Source: Acidobacteria bacterium Ga0077551 | Lineage (GTDB): Bacteria; Pseudomonadota; Alphaproteobacteria; Caulobacterales; Hyphomonadaceae | DNA length: 64,000 nucleotides | Reading direction: 5' to 3' | NCBI GenBank assembly: GCA_001464545.1 | Contig: LNFC01000014.1 | Coordinates: forward strand, 124,001 to 188,000 | In this document: piece by piece, positions 43,246-52,597 of the stretch | Position numbering within the stretch: position 1 is the first letter of the stretch | How the letters are laid out: every line of letters starts with the position of its first letter | The notes under the pieces: generated by a model | What the model saw: only the letters and a program-made list of their open reading frames with translations | What the model was told of the DNA's origin: nothing | Database searches by the model: none | Position numbers and translations under genes: made by a program

Positions 43246-44673
43246 TCAATTCCACACAACCGGCTTTCTATCTTTCCACGGACATTCTTTTTCGAGTTGT
43301 CCCGCGAGTCGGTACAGCGTTGCTTCGTCGCCATACCGGCCGGAGAACATCATGGCGAGCGGCAGGCCATCAGACGTCTGCCAGAGCGGCAGGGACAGCG
43401 AGGGCTGGCCTGTGATGTTGTAGGGCGGCGTGAAGGGATAGGTCTTAGAAGAGCGCTTGTCATACTCCTTGATCTCGAGCGCGAGCGGGTCGAGCCAATC
43501 CACCCGCGGCACCGCCGTACCGAGCACCGGCGAGAGGTGGACGTCGCACTCTTCGAAAGTGGCCATCACCTGCCGGCTCATGAGGCGCAGCTGTTGCCAG
43601 CCCCACATCGCCTGCTGACCCGTGATCTCGCGGCCGCGGTCATAGCCGCGCCGGGCCAGTGGGCCGATATCACCGGCGGGCTCGCGGCCGATTGCCTGGA
43701 CCATGCGGGCCATGCCGGCGGCGAAGTTCGAGCCGGACACGATCGCCTGGGCCCGGTAGAACTGGCGCCAATCCAGCGTGATGGCCTGCTCGCGCACGTC
43801 ATGGCCGAGCTCGGCGAGCAAGGTTGCCGTGCGTTCGAGCGCGGACTGGATTTCCGGATCGACCGGGCGCCCGCTCGGGGTCGCGCCGGACCAGAAAATC
43901 TTCAGCTTGCCGGGTGAGCGGCTAACCTCCTCCAGATAGGGACGCTCCTTGTACGGATAGGCATAGGGGCTCGCGGGCTCCGGATAGCCCGTGGCGTCCA
44001 GTATGGCGGCGCTGTCCCGGACACTGCGCGAAACGACATGATCGACGGCGAGGCCAATGGCGCGGTCCGTGTCCTCGCCGCCATTCGGATTGCGGTCGCG
44101 CGTCGGTTTCATGCCGACAAGGCCGCAACACGCCGCCGGGATACGGATCGACCCCAACCCGTCGCTGGCATGGGCCACCGGCACCATGCCCGAGGCGACG
44201 GCCGCGGCGGCGCCGCCGGACGAGCCGCCGGAGACATGATCCGGGTTCCACGGATTGCGGCAGGCCCCCAGGCGGGCAGACTGGGTGACGCCCGGAATAC
44301 CGAACTCCGGCGTGTTGGTCTTTCCGGCGAGGACAAGGCCAGCGGCGCGATACCTGCGCACCAGCTCGCTGTCGTCGGCGTCGGCGGGGATCTCGGCATA
44401 GAAACTCGCCGACGTTCGCGGCCAGCCTTTGACGCGCTGGCCGAGATCCTTGATCAGGAAGGGCACACCCTTGAAGGGGCCCTCCGGCAGCGGGGCTTTG
44501 GCGGTCTCGCGGGCTTCGTCGAACGCGGTGTGGACGACGGCGTTCAGCGCCGGGTTGTGGCGTTCGATCCGCGCAATCGCGGCCTCGACAAGTTCCAGCG
44601 GCGTGACCTGCCTTGTGCGGACAAGTTCCGCGAGACTGAGACCATCGTGGTTCGAGAAATCGGACATGTTCAT
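43246..44673 (-). CDS. amidase signature family protein
   Basis: A 475-residue amidase with the Ser-cisSer-Lys triad: Lys in GVPFLIKDLG (about residue 74), cis-Ser in VSGGSSGGAAAAVASG and the nucleophilic Ser in GLGSIRIPAACCG. Members hydrolyse amides such as indoleacetamide, fatty acid amides or nylon oligomers; the substrate here is unknown. GGAGGAG precedes the ATG at 44673. An HxlR regulator lies immediately upstream on the same strand. Confidence 0.9.
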   Translation of the reverse strand: MNMSDFSNHDGLSLAELVRTRQVTPLELVEAAIARIERHNPALNAVVHTAFDEARETAKAPLPEGPFKGVPFLIKDLGQRVKGWPRTSASFYAEIPADADDSELVRRYRAAGLVLAGKTNTPEFGIPGVTQSARLGACRNPWNPDHVSGGSSGGAAAAVASGMVPVAHASDGLGSIRIPAACCGLVGMKPTRDRNPNGGEDTDRAIGLAVDHVVSRSVRDSAAILDATGYPEPASPYAYPYKERPYLEEVSRSPGKLKIFWSGATPSGRPVDPEIQSALERTATLLAELGHDVREQAITLDWRQFYRAQAIVSGSNFAAGMARMVQAIGREPAGDIGPLARRGYDRGREITGQQAMWGWQQLRLMSRQVMATFEECDVHLSPVLGTAVPRVDWLDPLALEIKEYDKRSSKTYPFTPPYNITGQPSLSLPLWQTSDGLPLAMMFSGRYGDEATLYRLAGQLEKECPWKDRKPVVWN

Positions 44674-44747
44674 GGCGCGGCGCTCCTCCCGGGTTTTTGG
44701 GCATTGAGCGCCGGTTTTGGGCGACTGTCCAGATAAGGGTTCCGGGA

Positions 44748-45086
44748 CTAGGCCTTTGCCTCGCGCCGGACGGGCATGTGTTTCTTGCCCCAGTCCTTCA
44801 TGATGCGCAGGGCCGGGCGGAGCTCTTCGCCCTTTTCCGTCAGCACATAGTCATAGCGTTTCGGGGCGCTGGAATAGAGGCGGCGTTCGAGAACGCCTTC
44901 CTCGACGAGGCGCTTCAGGCGCTCGGCCAGGATGTGGCGCGTCATGCCGCTGGATTCGGCGAATTCCTCGAACTTGGATTTGCCGAGATAGCAATCTCGC
45001 AGGATCAGCAGCGTCCAGCGGTCGCCGACCACCGAGAGCGTGCGCGCCACCGGGCACCAGTTATCTGAAAGCTCTGACCATTTCAT
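44748..45086 (-). CDS. HxlR-family winged-helix transcriptional regulator
   Basis: A 112-residue MarR-like dimeric regulator. The HxlR signature is clear: CPVARTLSVVGDRWTLLILRDCYLGKSKFEEF, then ILAERLKRLVEEGVLERRLY and YVLTEKGEELRPAL. Cys11 near the N-terminus could sense redox or electrophiles as in some HxlR proteins (HypR). The start at 45086 is chosen as the usual family start. It is divergent from the thiol isomerase gene (60 bases), so it probably controls that gene, the amidase, or both. Confidence 0.88.
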   Translation of the reverse strand: MKWSELSDNWCPVARTLSVVGDRWTLLILRDCYLGKSKFEEFAESSGMTRHILAERLKRLVEEGVLERRLYSSAPKRYDYVLTEKGEELRPALRIMKDWGKKHMPVRREAKA

Positions 45087-45145
45087 AAGTGACAGTTCTA
45101 GCGCAGTTTGTAATAAGTTCCAAAACAAAACGTAGGGGCGCCCGG

Positions 45146-45736
45146 ATGGCAAAATTCTTCGAGTTTTTCTTCGACTATACCAGCCCGACGGCCTGGCTGG
45201 CGCTGCCGGTTGCGCTCGGCGTCGAGGCGCGCACGGGCGCCGAGCTGCGCTTCCGGCCGATGTTCCTCGGCGGGGTGATGCAGGGCTCCGGCAACAAGCC
45301 GCCGGGCACTGTGCCGGCCAAGGCGAAGTATCTGAACCGGGACCTGCAGCGCTGCGCCGCGCATATCGGCATTGCCATGCACTTTAACCCCGCCTTCCCC
45401 ATGAATACGCTGGGCGTGCTGCGGGCCACGACGGGCATGACCGACGCGGCGGAGCAGCGCCGCTTCATCGCGGCACTTTTCGAGGCCGCGTGGGGACAGC
45501 CGAACCCGGTTGACCTCGGCGACATGGGACAAGTGGCGAAGCTGTGCGCGGCCAACGGCTTTGACGCGGCGGCCATCGGCGCGCTGGCGACGGATCCGGC
45601 GAACAAGGAAAAGCTGAAAGCCACGACCGACGAGGCGCTCGCGCGCGGTGTGTTCGGCGCGCCGAGCTTCTTTGTGGACGACGACCTGTTCTTTGGTCAC
45701 GACCGTCTGGATTATGTGGAGCGAGCGCTCGCCTAG
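45146..45736 (+). CDS. 2-hydroxychromene-2-carboxylate isomerase/DsbA-family (kappa GST) protein
   Basis: A 196-residue thioredoxin-fold protein of the HCCA isomerase/GST-kappa group: FFEFFFDYTSPTAWLAL (active-site Ser region), RPMFLGGVMQGSGNKPP and GVFGAPSFFVDDDLFFGHDRLDYVE. Such enzymes use glutathione to isomerise 2-hydroxychromene-2-carboxylate in naphthalene breakdown, or conjugate glutathione. AGGGG lies upstream of the ATG at 45146. Its end overlaps the convergent PfkB gene by four bases. Confidence 0.87.
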   Translation: MAKFFEFFFDYTSPTAWLALPVALGVEARTGAELRFRPMFLGGVMQGSGNKPPGTVPAKAKYLNRDLQRCAAHIGIAMHFNPAFPMNTLGVLRATTGMTDAAEQRRFIAALFEAAWGQPNPVDLGDMGQVAKLCAANGFDAAAIGALATDPANKEKLKATTDEALARGVFGAPSFFVDDDLFFGHDRLDYVERALA

Positions 45737-46731
45737 GCGAAGATGCCCGCCTTCTCCGCCAGCGCCTTGTAGGATTGCTCCGGGCGCGGACCGAAATGCG
45801 AGATGACTTCCGCCGCTGCGATGTGGCCGAGGCGGGCGCAGGTCGCGAGCGGCAGGCCGCGCGCGATGCCGAAAAGGAAGCCGGCCGCATACTGATCGCC
45901 TGCGCCGGTCGTGTCGATCACCTTTGCTACCGGTTCGGCGGGCACGGCAATCGGCGCGCCGTCGCCGAACACGACCGAGCCCTTCTCACTGCGCGTCACG
46001 GCGGCGATGGCGCATTCCGAATGCAGCATGCCGAGAGCGGCTTCAAAATCATCGGTCTCATAAAGGGATTTGAGCTCGGCCTCGTTCGCAAACACGATGT
46101 CTGCGTACCCGCGCACGAGCTGCCGGAAGCTTGCCCGGTGCCGGTCAACGCAGAAACTGTCCGACAGGGTGATCGCGACTTTCCGGCCCGCTGCCTTGGC
46201 AATCTCGGCGGCGTGCACGAAGGCGGCCTTGGCCTCGTCCTTGTCGAACAGGTAGCCCTCCAGATAGAGAATGCTGCCGTCACGAACCATCTGGGCATCG
46301 ACGTCGTCTTTCGAGAAGAGGACGGACGCACCGAGGAAGGTGTTCATGCTGCGGTGGCCGTCATCGGTGACGAAGATGATGGAGCGCGCGGTTGCCGGTC
46401 CGTCCGTCAGCGGACGGGTGTGGAAGGGCACGCCGGTTGCCATCATCTCGCGCATGAACTGGTGGCCGAGGTCATCGTCGGCGATCTTGCCGATGTATCC
46501 GGCGGCGGCGCCGAAGCTCGCCAGGCCGGCAATCGTGTTGGCGCCTGAGCCGCCGGAGGTGATCACGGGATTGAGGGCATGGGCGGTCAGCAGTTCGGCG
46601 CGCGGTTCCTCGATCAGGCTCATCGCGTCCTTGGCGATGCCGTGCTGCGTCAGGAAGGCGTCGTCGGCCCGTGCCAGCACGTCCACGATGGCGTTGCCGA
46701 GACCCACTACATCGAATTTTGCGCTGCTCAT
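45733..46731 (-). CDS. PfkB-family carbohydrate/adenosine kinase
   Basis: A ribokinase-fold kinase of 332 residues. Signatures are the Gly-rich SGGSGANTIAGLASFGA near residue 60 and the catalytic DTTGAGDQYAAGFLFGIARG near residue 280. The form NAIVDVLARADDAFL is that of the alphaproteobacterial adenosine kinases, which phosphorylate adenosine to AMP; fructokinase or ribokinase activity cannot be excluded. The start at 46731 (MSSAKFD) is the family start. Convergent with the isomerase gene. Confidence 0.87.
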   Translation of the reverse strand: MSSAKFDVVGLGNAIVDVLARADDAFLTQHGIAKDAMSLIEEPRAELLTAHALNPVITSGGSGANTIAGLASFGAAAGYIGKIADDDLGHQFMREMMATGVPFHTRPLTDGPATARSIIFVTDDGHRSMNTFLGASVLFSKDDVDAQMVRDGSILYLEGYLFDKDEAKAAFVHAAEIAKAAGRKVAITLSDSFCVDRHRASFRQLVRGYADIVFANEAELKSLYETDDFEAALGMLHSECAIAAVTRSEKGSVVFGDGAPIAVPAEPVAKVIDTTGAGDQYAAGFLFGIARGLPLATCARLGHIAAAEVISHFGPRPEQSYKALAEKAGIFA

Positions 46732-46823
46732 GTCTGCTGTATCCTTGGATGCCCGCCGCTTCTCCGCGCCTTGCCAGAGCGCGCCCGTGGACACAAGGCC
46801 CGGAGGCGGTTAGAGGCGCGGCC

Positions 46824-47705
46824 ATGAAAAAGATCGCCTATCTCGCCAGCCGCGTCACCCTGCCCGGCTCGCCCATCCGCCGCACCGACGCGTTCGAGCA
46901 TGACAACATGATGGACGCGCTGCGCGGCCCCTTCGAGGCACGCGGTTACCGCGTCGAGGACGTGGCCTGGGACAATCCCAAGACCGACTGGAGCGCCTAT
47001 CAGGCGGCCATCATCGGCACGACCTGGGACTATTGGGACCGGCTGGACGAGTTCCTCGCCGCGCTGGAACGGATCGAGAGCCAGACGCGCCTGTTCAACG
47101 GCTCGGCGCTGGTGCGCTGGAACAGCCGCAAGACGTATCTGCGGCAACTGGAAACCAAGGGCGCAAAACTGATCCCGACGCTCTGGCTGGACGATTGCGG
47201 CGAGGCGGCAGCGAAGGCGGCGTTCGAGACGCTCGGCGCGGATGATGCCGTGTTCAAGCGCCAGGTCGGCGCCGGCGCGAAGGACCAGCACAGGGTGAAA
47301 CGCGGCGAGCCGATCCCCGCGATGCCGCATGCCATGATGGCCCAGCCCTTCCTGCCGATGATCCAGACCGAGGGCGAACTCTCCTTCATCTTCATCGACG
47401 GCGACTTCTGCCACGCGCTGATCAAGCGCGCGCAGCCGGGAGATTACCGCATCCAGTCCACCTATGGCGGACGCGAGGAGAGGATTGATCCGTCCACAGA
47501 CGACCTTGCCGCGGCGCGCGCGATCATCGGCACGCTGGACGAAGCGCCGCTCTATGGCCGCGTGGACATGCTGCGCGGCGCGGATGGCGGCCTGCTGCTG
47601 ATGGAACTGGAAGTGATCGAACCGTATCTCTACCCCATCGAGGGGCCGGAACTTGGGGAGCGGCTGGCGGCGGGTGTGGTGCGGCGGTTGTCCGAAGGTG
47701 CCTGA
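46824..47705 (+). CDS. ATP-grasp (RimK/DcsG-like) enzyme, substrate unknown
   Basis: A 293-residue protein with ATP-grasp architecture: an N-terminal domain (MKKIAYLASRVTLPGSP, AAIIGTTWDYWDRLDEFLAAL), a central ATP-binding region (AVFKRQVGAGAKDQHRVKRG) and a metal-binding end (YGRVDMLRGADGG, LMELEVIEPYLY). The pattern matches RimK/glutathione-synthetase-like ligases such as DcsG of cycloserine biosynthesis. It probably joins an acid to an amine or amino acid. The start at 46824 gives the beta-strand start. It is divergent from the PfkB gene and convergent with a small lipoprotein. Confidence 0.8.
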   Translation: MKKIAYLASRVTLPGSPIRRTDAFEHDNMMDALRGPFEARGYRVEDVAWDNPKTDWSAYQAAIIGTTWDYWDRLDEFLAALERIESQTRLFNGSALVRWNSRKTYLRQLETKGAKLIPTLWLDDCGEAAAKAAFETLGADDAVFKRQVGAGAKDQHRVKRGEPIPAMPHAMMAQPFLPMIQTEGELSFIFIDGDFCHALIKRAQPGDYRIQSTYGGREERIDPSTDDLAAARAIIGTLDEAPLYGRVDMLRGADGGLLLMELEVIEPYLYPIEGPELGERLAAGVVRRLSEGA

Positions 47706-47710
47706 GACGC

Positions 47711-48055
47711 CTACCCGGCCGGAACGCAGGAGAACCCTGCCAGCAGATGCAACGCGCCATCGCTGTGTGCCCGCACATAGCAATCCCCCTCAACGAGCAC
47801 GATGTCGAAGAGGGCCGGCATCGCAGGGCTGTTTCCCTCCATCGGCCCGGGCTGTGGCGGCAGGACCGAGACCACCGGCTCACGGGACGGATCGCCCGGG
47901 CCCAGCTGGACGCTGGCCCTGCCAAGGGCTGCCGCCAGGACACCGGTCAGGGCTTCGACGGTTTCTGGCGACGCCTCTGTCAGGGTCGCCAGTTGCGGTT
48001 CCGCCTCGCAGGCAGCCAGGGGCGCGAGGGCAAACAGGATGATCCATCGGTGCAT
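47711..48055 (-). CDS. small predicted lipoprotein
   Basis: A 114-residue protein with a signal peptide and lipobox LAAC (MHRWIILFALAPLAAC, Cys16), then an Ala/Pro-rich segment and CYVRAHSDGALHLLAGFSC with two Cys that could form a disulfide. No family is recognised. It lies 29 bases after the S41 protease on the same strand, so may be co-transcribed. Confidence 0.65.
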   Translation of the reverse strand: MHRWIILFALAPLAACEAEPQLATLTEASPETVEALTGVLAAALGRASVQLGPGDPSREPVVSVLPPQPGPMEGNSPAMPALFDIVLVEGDCYVRAHSDGALHLLAGFSCVPAG

Positions 48056-48084
48056 TGCGGCGTTCCTTTGTTCCGGCCGCTGCT

Positions 48085-49770
48085 TCAGCGCTGCGGCGGC
48101 GTCGACATGTCGCGGTTGATCTCCATAACCTCTGGCCGCGGCAGGTCGATGGCTGGGCCTTTGACACTGCTTTCCGTATCACGTGCACGTGCCGCATCTG
48201 CCGCCGTGGTGGTCGGGCACGCAAACGAGCTGCGATAGGCCAGCGCCGCCGACAACAGGCCCTCGTTCGGGTCACCCAGCTCCCGGGTGAGATCGTCGGC
48301 GACCGAACAGCCCGGAAGGCGAACGCCGAAACTGGCGGTGGAATTGTTCGGAATGAAGCCGTCGGCATAGTCACCGAAGCCAAGCGTGTTCACGCCCTGA
48401 AACTGGATCGTGTAATAGGTCTCGCCGCAATTGTCCTGAGGGTAGAAACCGAACGGTTTCCCGCACGTGGTATTACCAATCTGGATGACTTCAACACCTA
48501 CCCCGCGCAGCCCGTTGATCACGGCTTCGCTGGCGCTGCAGGTGGACGCGGTCGTGAGGACGAAAACGCGCGGCAGGTTGAGCGCGGGCAGCGATGTTCC
48601 GGCTGTTACGGAAAAGCCCTGGCCGGTCGTGTAGAATGGAATGGGCTGGTTCACGCCGCCGGTGACAGGATTGCGATTGCCGGCCGCCGCATTGAATTGC
48701 AGCCGCTCGAAATCCTTGTTGCGTGTACGGGTGTCGCCCGCGACCATGTAGCTGAGCTGGGAGGCCACGGCGAGCAGCCCGCCCCCGTTGTATCGCAGGT
48801 CGAGGACCAGGTCACTGACGCCGGCCGAGCGCATCTGCGTCATCGCATCCACGATCTCGCGTTCACTCACGAACGGGCTGAAGGTATTGAAAACGATGTA
48901 ACCGACATTTCCCGAGGGTGTGCTGATGACCGAGGTCCGGTTCACCGGCTTCGGTGAGAGGTTTTCCGATGTCAGCGTCACCGTGCGTTGGGCGCCGTCG
49001 GGATCTTGAATGCTGAAGGTGGTCGCCACGCCTGCAGCTGAGGGAAACAGTGCCGCATTCAACAGGTTTACGTCGGATTGTGATGACGCATTCACAAAGT
49101 CGATGCCGTTGATCCGCAGGATGCGCGAGCCGCGCTCGAAATTGGCCTGCCCGTTCGCAACCGTCGCAGCCGGTGAGCCGGGCTCGGTGTAACGGACGCG
49201 GAAATCCCGGGGCGGGGCCGCGGAAAGCGACAGCAGGCTGGCGCCGTAGCTGGCGCGCGGCGCAGCGTTTCTCCGGATCAGGGTTTCGGTGGTCGGTTCG
49301 CTGAAATGAAAATCGTCCTTCTCCTTGCCCGACGCGGTCCGCGCAAAGCTGCGCAGGATGGCGAAGTAATCGCGGCGATTGGCGAAATCGGCCGGGTTGC
49401 GGTCGGTGACTTCGGTGTTCCAGAGGTAGGTCTCGTTGGTCCATGAGCGCAGCCAGAACCGCTCCTCGAGAGCACTTCCCGCCCGGTCGGGAAAAGCATT
49501 GCCCTCGATGTCGCGCCCGCTGCGGACTACTTCGCAACGATCCTTGAACGTGCTCGCCGCCTGGAACGTACCGGAAGTCCATGAGAGACCTGATGAAGGC
49601 GGCGGCGCTGGAGGCGGAGGCGCCGGAGGCGGAGCGGGGCCCTGAGGCGGCGGGCTCGCCGAAGTGCCTCCCCCGCCTCCGCCGCAGGCGCCCAGCCAGA
49701 CCGCTGCACCAATGGCCATGGCGCAGATGGCTGCAGCTCTGGCAGGTCTCAGAACCACGGATCGCTGCAT
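48085..49770 (-). CDS. S41-family (tail-specific/C-terminal processing) peptidase, lipoprotein
   Basis: A 561-residue periplasmic serine protease. The N-terminus is a lipoprotein signal (WLGAC, Cys about 29) followed by a Gly run and a Pro-rich linker. A PDZ-like region (ERGSRILRINGIDFVNASS) precedes the S41 core: VGYIVFNTFSPFVSEREIVDAM, LVLDLRYNGGGLL, the nucleophile in TTASTCSASEAVINGL, and a catalytic Lys in GNTTCGKPFG. Family members cut protein C-termini or degrade exported proteins. The ATG at 49770 has an AAGGA nearby. Confident family, unknown substrate. Confidence 0.88.
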   Translation of the reverse strand: MQRSVVLRPARAAAICAMAIGAAVWLGACGGGGGGTSASPPPQGPAPPPAPPPPAPPPSSGLSWTSGTFQAASTFKDRCEVVRSGRDIEGNAFPDRAGSALEERFWLRSWTNETYLWNTEVTDRNPADFANRRDYFAILRSFARTASGKEKDDFHFSEPTTETLIRRNAAPRASYGASLLSLSAAPPRDFRVRYTEPGSPAATVANGQANFERGSRILRINGIDFVNASSQSDVNLLNAALFPSAAGVATTFSIQDPDGAQRTVTLTSENLSPKPVNRTSVISTPSGNVGYIVFNTFSPFVSEREIVDAMTQMRSAGVSDLVLDLRYNGGGLLAVASQLSYMVAGDTRTRNKDFERLQFNAAAGNRNPVTGGVNQPIPFYTTGQGFSVTAGTSLPALNLPRVFVLTTASTCSASEAVINGLRGVGVEVIQIGNTTCGKPFGFYPQDNCGETYYTIQFQGVNTLGFGDYADGFIPNNSTASFGVRLPGCSVADDLTRELGDPNEGLLSAALAYRSSFACPTTTAADAARARDTESSVKGPAIDLPRPEVMEINRDMSTPPQR

Positions 49771-49868
49771 GCCTTACAAGTCCTTCAAAGGGTCGCCGCG
49801 CCGTCAGATGGGCAACCTGTGCGCTCAGGTCAAATCAAATAGTACCTCGCGCCGGAATTCAGCGCCGT

Positions 49869-50582
49869 TCAGGGGGCGCAGGCCCCTGAGAAGCCGTCGC
49901 CAGCCGGATCCCGCGTCTTGGGCCGGTAAGCGCAAAGATCAGCGATCGCGCAATGCCAGCATTCCGGCGTGCGGGCCTTGCAGACATAGCGCCCGTGCAG
50001 GATCAGCCAGTGGTGGGCGCCCTTCTTGAACTCGATTGGCGTGATGCGTTCGAGGCCGGCTTCGACATGATCCGGCGTCTTGCCGGGGGCGAGGCCGGTG
50101 CGGTTGGAGACGCGGAAGATGTGGGTGTCGACCGCAATCGTCGGCTCACCGAAGGCTTCGTTCATCACGACATTCGCCGTCTTCCGGCCGACGCCCGGCA
50201 AGGTCACCAGTTCATCTCGCGTGCGGGGGACTTCGCCGCCGAAATCCTCGAGGATCTTGCGGCTGAGGGCGATGACGTTCTTCGCCTTGCCCCGCCACAG
50301 GCCGATGGTCTTGATGTAAGCAGCGACGCCCTCCTCCCCCAGCGCCAGCATCTTCTCCGGCGTATCGGCGACCGCGAACAGCTTCTTCGTGGCCTTGTTG
50401 ACCCCCACATCCGTCGCCTGCGCCGAAAGTGCGACGGCGACGACCAGGGTGAAGGGGTTGACGAAGTCCAGCTCCGTGCGCGGGTCCGGCCGGTCGGCCG
50501 CCAACGCGGCGAACAGCTCGGCCGCTTTTGCGCGGGTGAATTTCGATCTGGGGTGCGCTGCTTTGACCATTCGAAGAGGCAT
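49869..50582 (-). CDS. nth: endonuclease III (DNA glycosylase/AP lyase)
   Basis: Base excision repair of oxidised pyrimidines. The 237-residue protein has the helix-hairpin-helix LPGVGRKTANVV with the catalytic Lys, the catalytic Asp in VDTHIFRVSNR, and the C-terminal [4Fe-4S] motif C-x6-C-x2-C-x5-C (CKARTPECWHCAIADLC). The start at 50582 has AAGGG six bases upstream; an internal ATG at 50570 is possible. It is divergent from the DUF2244 gene. Confidence 0.96.
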   Translation of the reverse strand: MPLRMVKAAHPRSKFTRAKAAELFAALAADRPDPRTELDFVNPFTLVVAVALSAQATDVGVNKATKKLFAVADTPEKMLALGEEGVAAYIKTIGLWRGKAKNVIALSRKILEDFGGEVPRTRDELVTLPGVGRKTANVVMNEAFGEPTIAVDTHIFRVSNRTGLAPGKTPDHVEAGLERITPIEFKKGAHHWLILHGRYVCKARTPECWHCAIADLCAYRPKTRDPAGDGFSGACAP

Positions 50583-50626
50583 AGGGCGCCCTTTTTCCGG
50601 CGCAAGGGCGTGCTAGGTCGAAAGGC

Positions 50627-51115
50627 ATGAACGAGCCGGCCGAAACGATCTACCTGGACGCGACCCTGACCCCCAACCGCTCCCTGAGCGAGCGCGGGTT
50701 TGCCATCGGCATGGCGATCGTGGCGGTGGTGTTCTTCCTCACGGGCCTGATGTTCTGGTCGATGGGTGCGGCGCCGATCCTCGGCTTCTTCGGGCTGGAC
50801 ATGCTGGCGATCTGGCTGGCGTTCCGCCTCTCCTTCCGGAAACTGCGCGAACAGACGCATATCACCGTCACTGCCCGCCAGATCCGCATGCGCCACCTGG
50901 ACGCCAAGGGCCGGGAGAAGATTGCCGAAGTGCCGACGGCCTTTGCCCGGGTCGAACTGGATGAACCGCTGACCTCCACCAGCTGGCTGCGAATCGAGCA
51001 CGGCCGCACCGCCTGGGTGATCGGCCGGTTCCTCACAGTGGAAGAGCGCAAGAGCCTCGCAAGGCGCCTGCGCAGCGCGCTGCGGGACGCCAGAGCCGAG
51101 CGCCTGCCGGCCTGA
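50627..51115 (+). CDS. DUF2244 membrane protein
   Basis: A 162-residue protein with two hydrophobic segments (GFAIGMAIVAVVFFLTGLMF, GFFGLDMLAIWLAFRL) and a soluble C-terminal domain (ITVTARQIRMRHLDAKG, TSWLRIEHGRTAWVIGRFLTVEER). It matches DUF2244, found widely in Alphaproteobacteria next to nth, but no function is known. It is divergent from nth with a 44-base gap. Confidence 0.82.
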   Translation: MNEPAETIYLDATLTPNRSLSERGFAIGMAIVAVVFFLTGLMFWSMGAAPILGFFGLDMLAIWLAFRLSFRKLREQTHITVTARQIRMRHLDAKGREKIAEVPTAFARVELDEPLTSTSWLRIEHGRTAWVIGRFLTVEERKSLARRLRSALRDARAERLPA

Positions 51116-51232
51116 TCCGTGCAATCTCACAAAAATGACGCAGGCGTCATGGATTTGTGAAACGGGGTGTGCTAAATAGAATCCGGAATGTTCAATCGCC
51201 CCGCAGATGGGCCAGACACCGGAGGACCCTTC

Positions 51233-52567
51233 ATGGCTGCCGATACCTTCTCCTTCGAAAACCACCCCGCCCTTGAGCGCCCGAAAGTCACCCCCCGCGA
51301 ACCGATGCATCCTGGCTATACGCCGACCTTCGGTGAGGTACGCCCGGCTTCAGAACTCCCCCTCGAAACACTGGACGTTGTCGATCCGGAAATGTGGCGC
51401 CAGGGCAAGTTCTGGGACCGCCTGGAGCGCCTTCGCAAGGAAGACCCGGTTCACTACACGCCGGACAGCTTTGTCGGCCCCTACTGGTCGGTGACGCTCT
51501 ACGAAGACATCATGGCGGTCGACACCGACCACAAACGCTTCTCCTCCTCGTGGGAATACGGCGGCATCACCCTTGGCCCGCCGCTCGAAGATTTCGAGAT
51601 GCCGATGTTCATCGCGATGGACGAGCCGCGCCATTCCGAGCAGCGCAAGACCGTGCAGCCAGCGGTCGCGCCGAACATGCTGAAGGAATATGAGTCCGTC
51701 ATCCGCACCCGGACGCAGGCCGTGCTCGACGGCCTGCCGGTCGGCGAGCCGTTTGACTGGGTCGACCGGGTTTCGATCGAACTGACCGGCATGATGCTCG
51801 CTACCCTGTTCGGCTATCCGCAGGAACGCCGCCGCGAGCTGACCCGCTGGTCCGACATCGCCACCAACATGCACAACCCCGACATTTGCCCCGGCGGCGA
51901 AGTGCAGTGGAAACAGGAAATGATGCAGTGCCTGACCACGTTCATGGGCCTGTTCCAGCAACGCGGCGCAGAAGCCGAAAACGGCGACCTGATCAGCCTG
52001 CTCGCGCACGGCGACAAGACCAAGAACATGACGCCGATGGAACTGCTCGGCAACGTCATCCTGCTGATCGTCGGCGGCAATGACACCAGCCGCAACACGA
52101 TGACCGCCTCGGTCTATGCGCTGAACAAGTATCCGGAAGAGTACAAGAAGCTGAAGGCCGATCCGGAGCTGATCCCGAACATGGTGTCGGAGACGATCCG
52201 CTGGCAGACGCCGCTGTCCTTCATGCGCCGCACCGCGCTGGAAGACGTGACGATCCGTGGCAAGACGATCAAGAAGGGCGAGCAGATCGCCATGTGGTAC
52301 GTCTCGGGCAACCGCGACACCAACTTCTGGAAGGAGAATCCGGAAGACTTCATCATCGACCGCAAGAACGCCCGCCAGCATCTTTCCTTCGGCTTCGGCA
52401 TCCACCGCTGCGTCGGCAACCGCCTCGCCGAGCTGCAGCTGAAGATCCTCTGGGAAGAGCTGATGGCCCGCTACGATCATATCGAAGTTCTGGCGGAACC
52501 GTCCTACACGTCCGGCGCCTTTGTGCGCGGCTATACCTGGATGCCGGTCGTGCTTCACGCGAAGTAA
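51233..52567 (+). CDS. cytochrome P450, CYP153 family alkane hydroxylase
   Basis: A 444-residue soluble P450. The oxygen-binding I-helix is GGNDTSRNTMTASVYAL, the ExxR is SETIRWQTPL, and the heme-binding loop FGFGIHRCVGNRLAELQLK carries the axial Cys. These forms are diagnostic of CYP153, which hydroxylates the terminal carbon of medium-chain alkanes and related compounds. An exact GGAGG lies seven bases before the ATG at 51233. CYP153 genes are often followed by ferredoxin and reductase genes; none is adjacent. A strong terminator follows. Confidence 0.9.
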   Translation: MAADTFSFENHPALERPKVTPREPMHPGYTPTFGEVRPASELPLETLDVVDPEMWRQGKFWDRLERLRKEDPVHYTPDSFVGPYWSVTLYEDIMAVDTDHKRFSSSWEYGGITLGPPLEDFEMPMFIAMDEPRHSEQRKTVQPAVAPNMLKEYESVIRTRTQAVLDGLPVGEPFDWVDRVSIELTGMMLATLFGYPQERRRELTRWSDIATNMHNPDICPGGEVQWKQEMMQCLTTFMGLFQQRGAEAENGDLISLLAHGDKTKNMTPMELLGNVILLIVGGNDTSRNTMTASVYALNKYPEEYKKLKADPELIPNMVSETIRWQTPLSFMRRTALEDVTIRGKTIKKGEQIAMWYVSGNRDTNFWKENPEDFIIDRKNARQHLSFGFGIHRCVGNRLAELQLKILWEELMARYDHIEVLAEPSYTSGAFVRGYTWMPVVLHAK

Positions 52568-52597
52568 GGACTGGCCGCACGGCTCCATCCTGACTAG

